DNA of 21,802 nt from DATMTS01 sp035564555. GTDB lineage: Bacteria; Actinomycetota; Actinomycetes; Actinomycetales; Microbacteriaceae. The notes below the pieces were generated by a model that ran no database searches, was not told where the DNA came from, and saw only the letters and a list, made by a program, of their open reading frames with translations. The DNA is taken from assembly GCA_035564555.1 (NCBI GenBank), contig DATMTS010000032.1, forward strand, positions 1-21,802, given 5' to 3'. A program made the position numbers and the translations under genes. Shown here one piece after another: positions 21,532 to 21,802 of the stretch. Position 1 is the stretch's first letter, and each line of letters starts with the position of its first letter.

Positions 21532-21802
21532 GTGATCGACGCAACAACGTTCGACCAGCTTCGGATCGGCCTGGCCACCAGCGCGGACATCCGCGCCTGG
21601 AGCTACGGCGAGGTCAAGAAGCCGGAGACCATCAACTACCGCACCCTCAAGCCCGAGAAGGACGGCCTGTTCGGCGAGCAGATCTTCGGACCGTCTCGCG
21701 ACTGGGAGTGCTCGTGCGGCAAGTACAAGCGCGTGCGCTTCAAGGGCATCGTCTGCGAGCGCTGCGGCGTGGAGGTCACCAAGAGCTCCGTCCGTCGCGA
21801 GC
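21532..21802 (+). CDS. rpoC: RNA polymerase beta' subunit (5' part only)
   Basis: The first 90 codons are in the window and the frame runs off the right edge. The start is the GTG at 21532 (VIDATTFDQLRIGLATSADIRAWSYGEVKKPETINYRTL); a weak purine-rich AAAGAG lies about 12 nt upstream. The N-terminal zinc-binding motif is visible (CSCGKYKRVRFKGIVCERCG). It is co-transcribed with rpoB, with no terminator or promoter seen in the 49-bp gap. Confidence 0.98.
   Translation, partial: MIDATTFDQLRIGLATSADIRAWSYGEVKKPETINYRTLKPEKDGLFGEQIFGPSRDWECSCGKYKRVRFKGIVCERCGVEVTKSSVRRE

Overview
The window is high-GC chromosomal DNA from an actinobacterium, most likely Micrococcales and probably the family Microbacteriaceae. 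This is inferred from codon use rich in G/C at third positions, an actinobacterial rpoB-rpoC pair at the right edge, a rpoB TTG start, and the protein types present. I see no tRNA, rRNA, insertion sequence, phage gene, CRISPR array or toxin-antitoxin pair. The region reads as ordinary core and near-core chromosome, not a mobile island.

Layout. (1) 1-4.5 kb: a DEAD-box RNA helicase (minus, cut by the left edge) diverges from a HelD/HelR-type RNA polymerase recycling ATPase, which is followed by a small lipoprotein. (2) 4.5-8.4 kb: a translationally coupled SRPBCC/DUF1684 pair (minus) diverges across only 39 bp from a ComB-like phosphosulfolactate phosphatase homologue. A DUF427 protein follows, then a MerR regulator divergent from an aldo/keto reductase, with a near-ideal MerR operator/promoter between them. 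(3) 8.4-11.4 kb, all minus: a CGNR zinc-finger regulator, a SprT-like metalloprotein, a TPR protein and a PQQ-type sugar dehydrogenase lipoprotein. (4) 11.35-11.74 kb: a gene-free stretch carrying two unrelated short-repeat tracts. (5) 11.7-15.1 kb: the 5-oxoprolinase operon pxpA-pxpBC, with PxpB and PxpC fused, whose 3' end overlaps a convergent spermidine-synthase-like gene by 51 bp. (6) 15.2-17.7 kb: a small membrane protein, then a HisKA_3 sensor kinase and NarL/LuxR response regulator. (7) 17.7 kb to the right edge: rpoB with its promoter and roughly 190-nt leader, and the start of rpoC.

The most notable cross-cutting observation concerns translation starts. Ten genes that lack a usable Shine-Dalgarno sequence all have an xAxxxT -10-like hexamer exactly 6 nt (once 7 nt) upstream of the start codon. 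That is the geometry of leaderless transcription. Genes with a clear Shine-Dalgarno (DUF427, the membrane protein, rpoB) or a 4-bp stop/start overlap do not show it. Five of the ten hexamers match the stricter TAxxxT.

Other points worth a second look are the MerR operator with a 19-bp spacer, the HelD homologue with an acidic insertion near an rpoB that is rifampicin-sensitive by sequence, strong inverted repeats in the leader of the DEAD-box helicase, and an 8-bp tandem repeat close to the pxpA promoter. I found no clear candidate for a wholly new multi-gene system.
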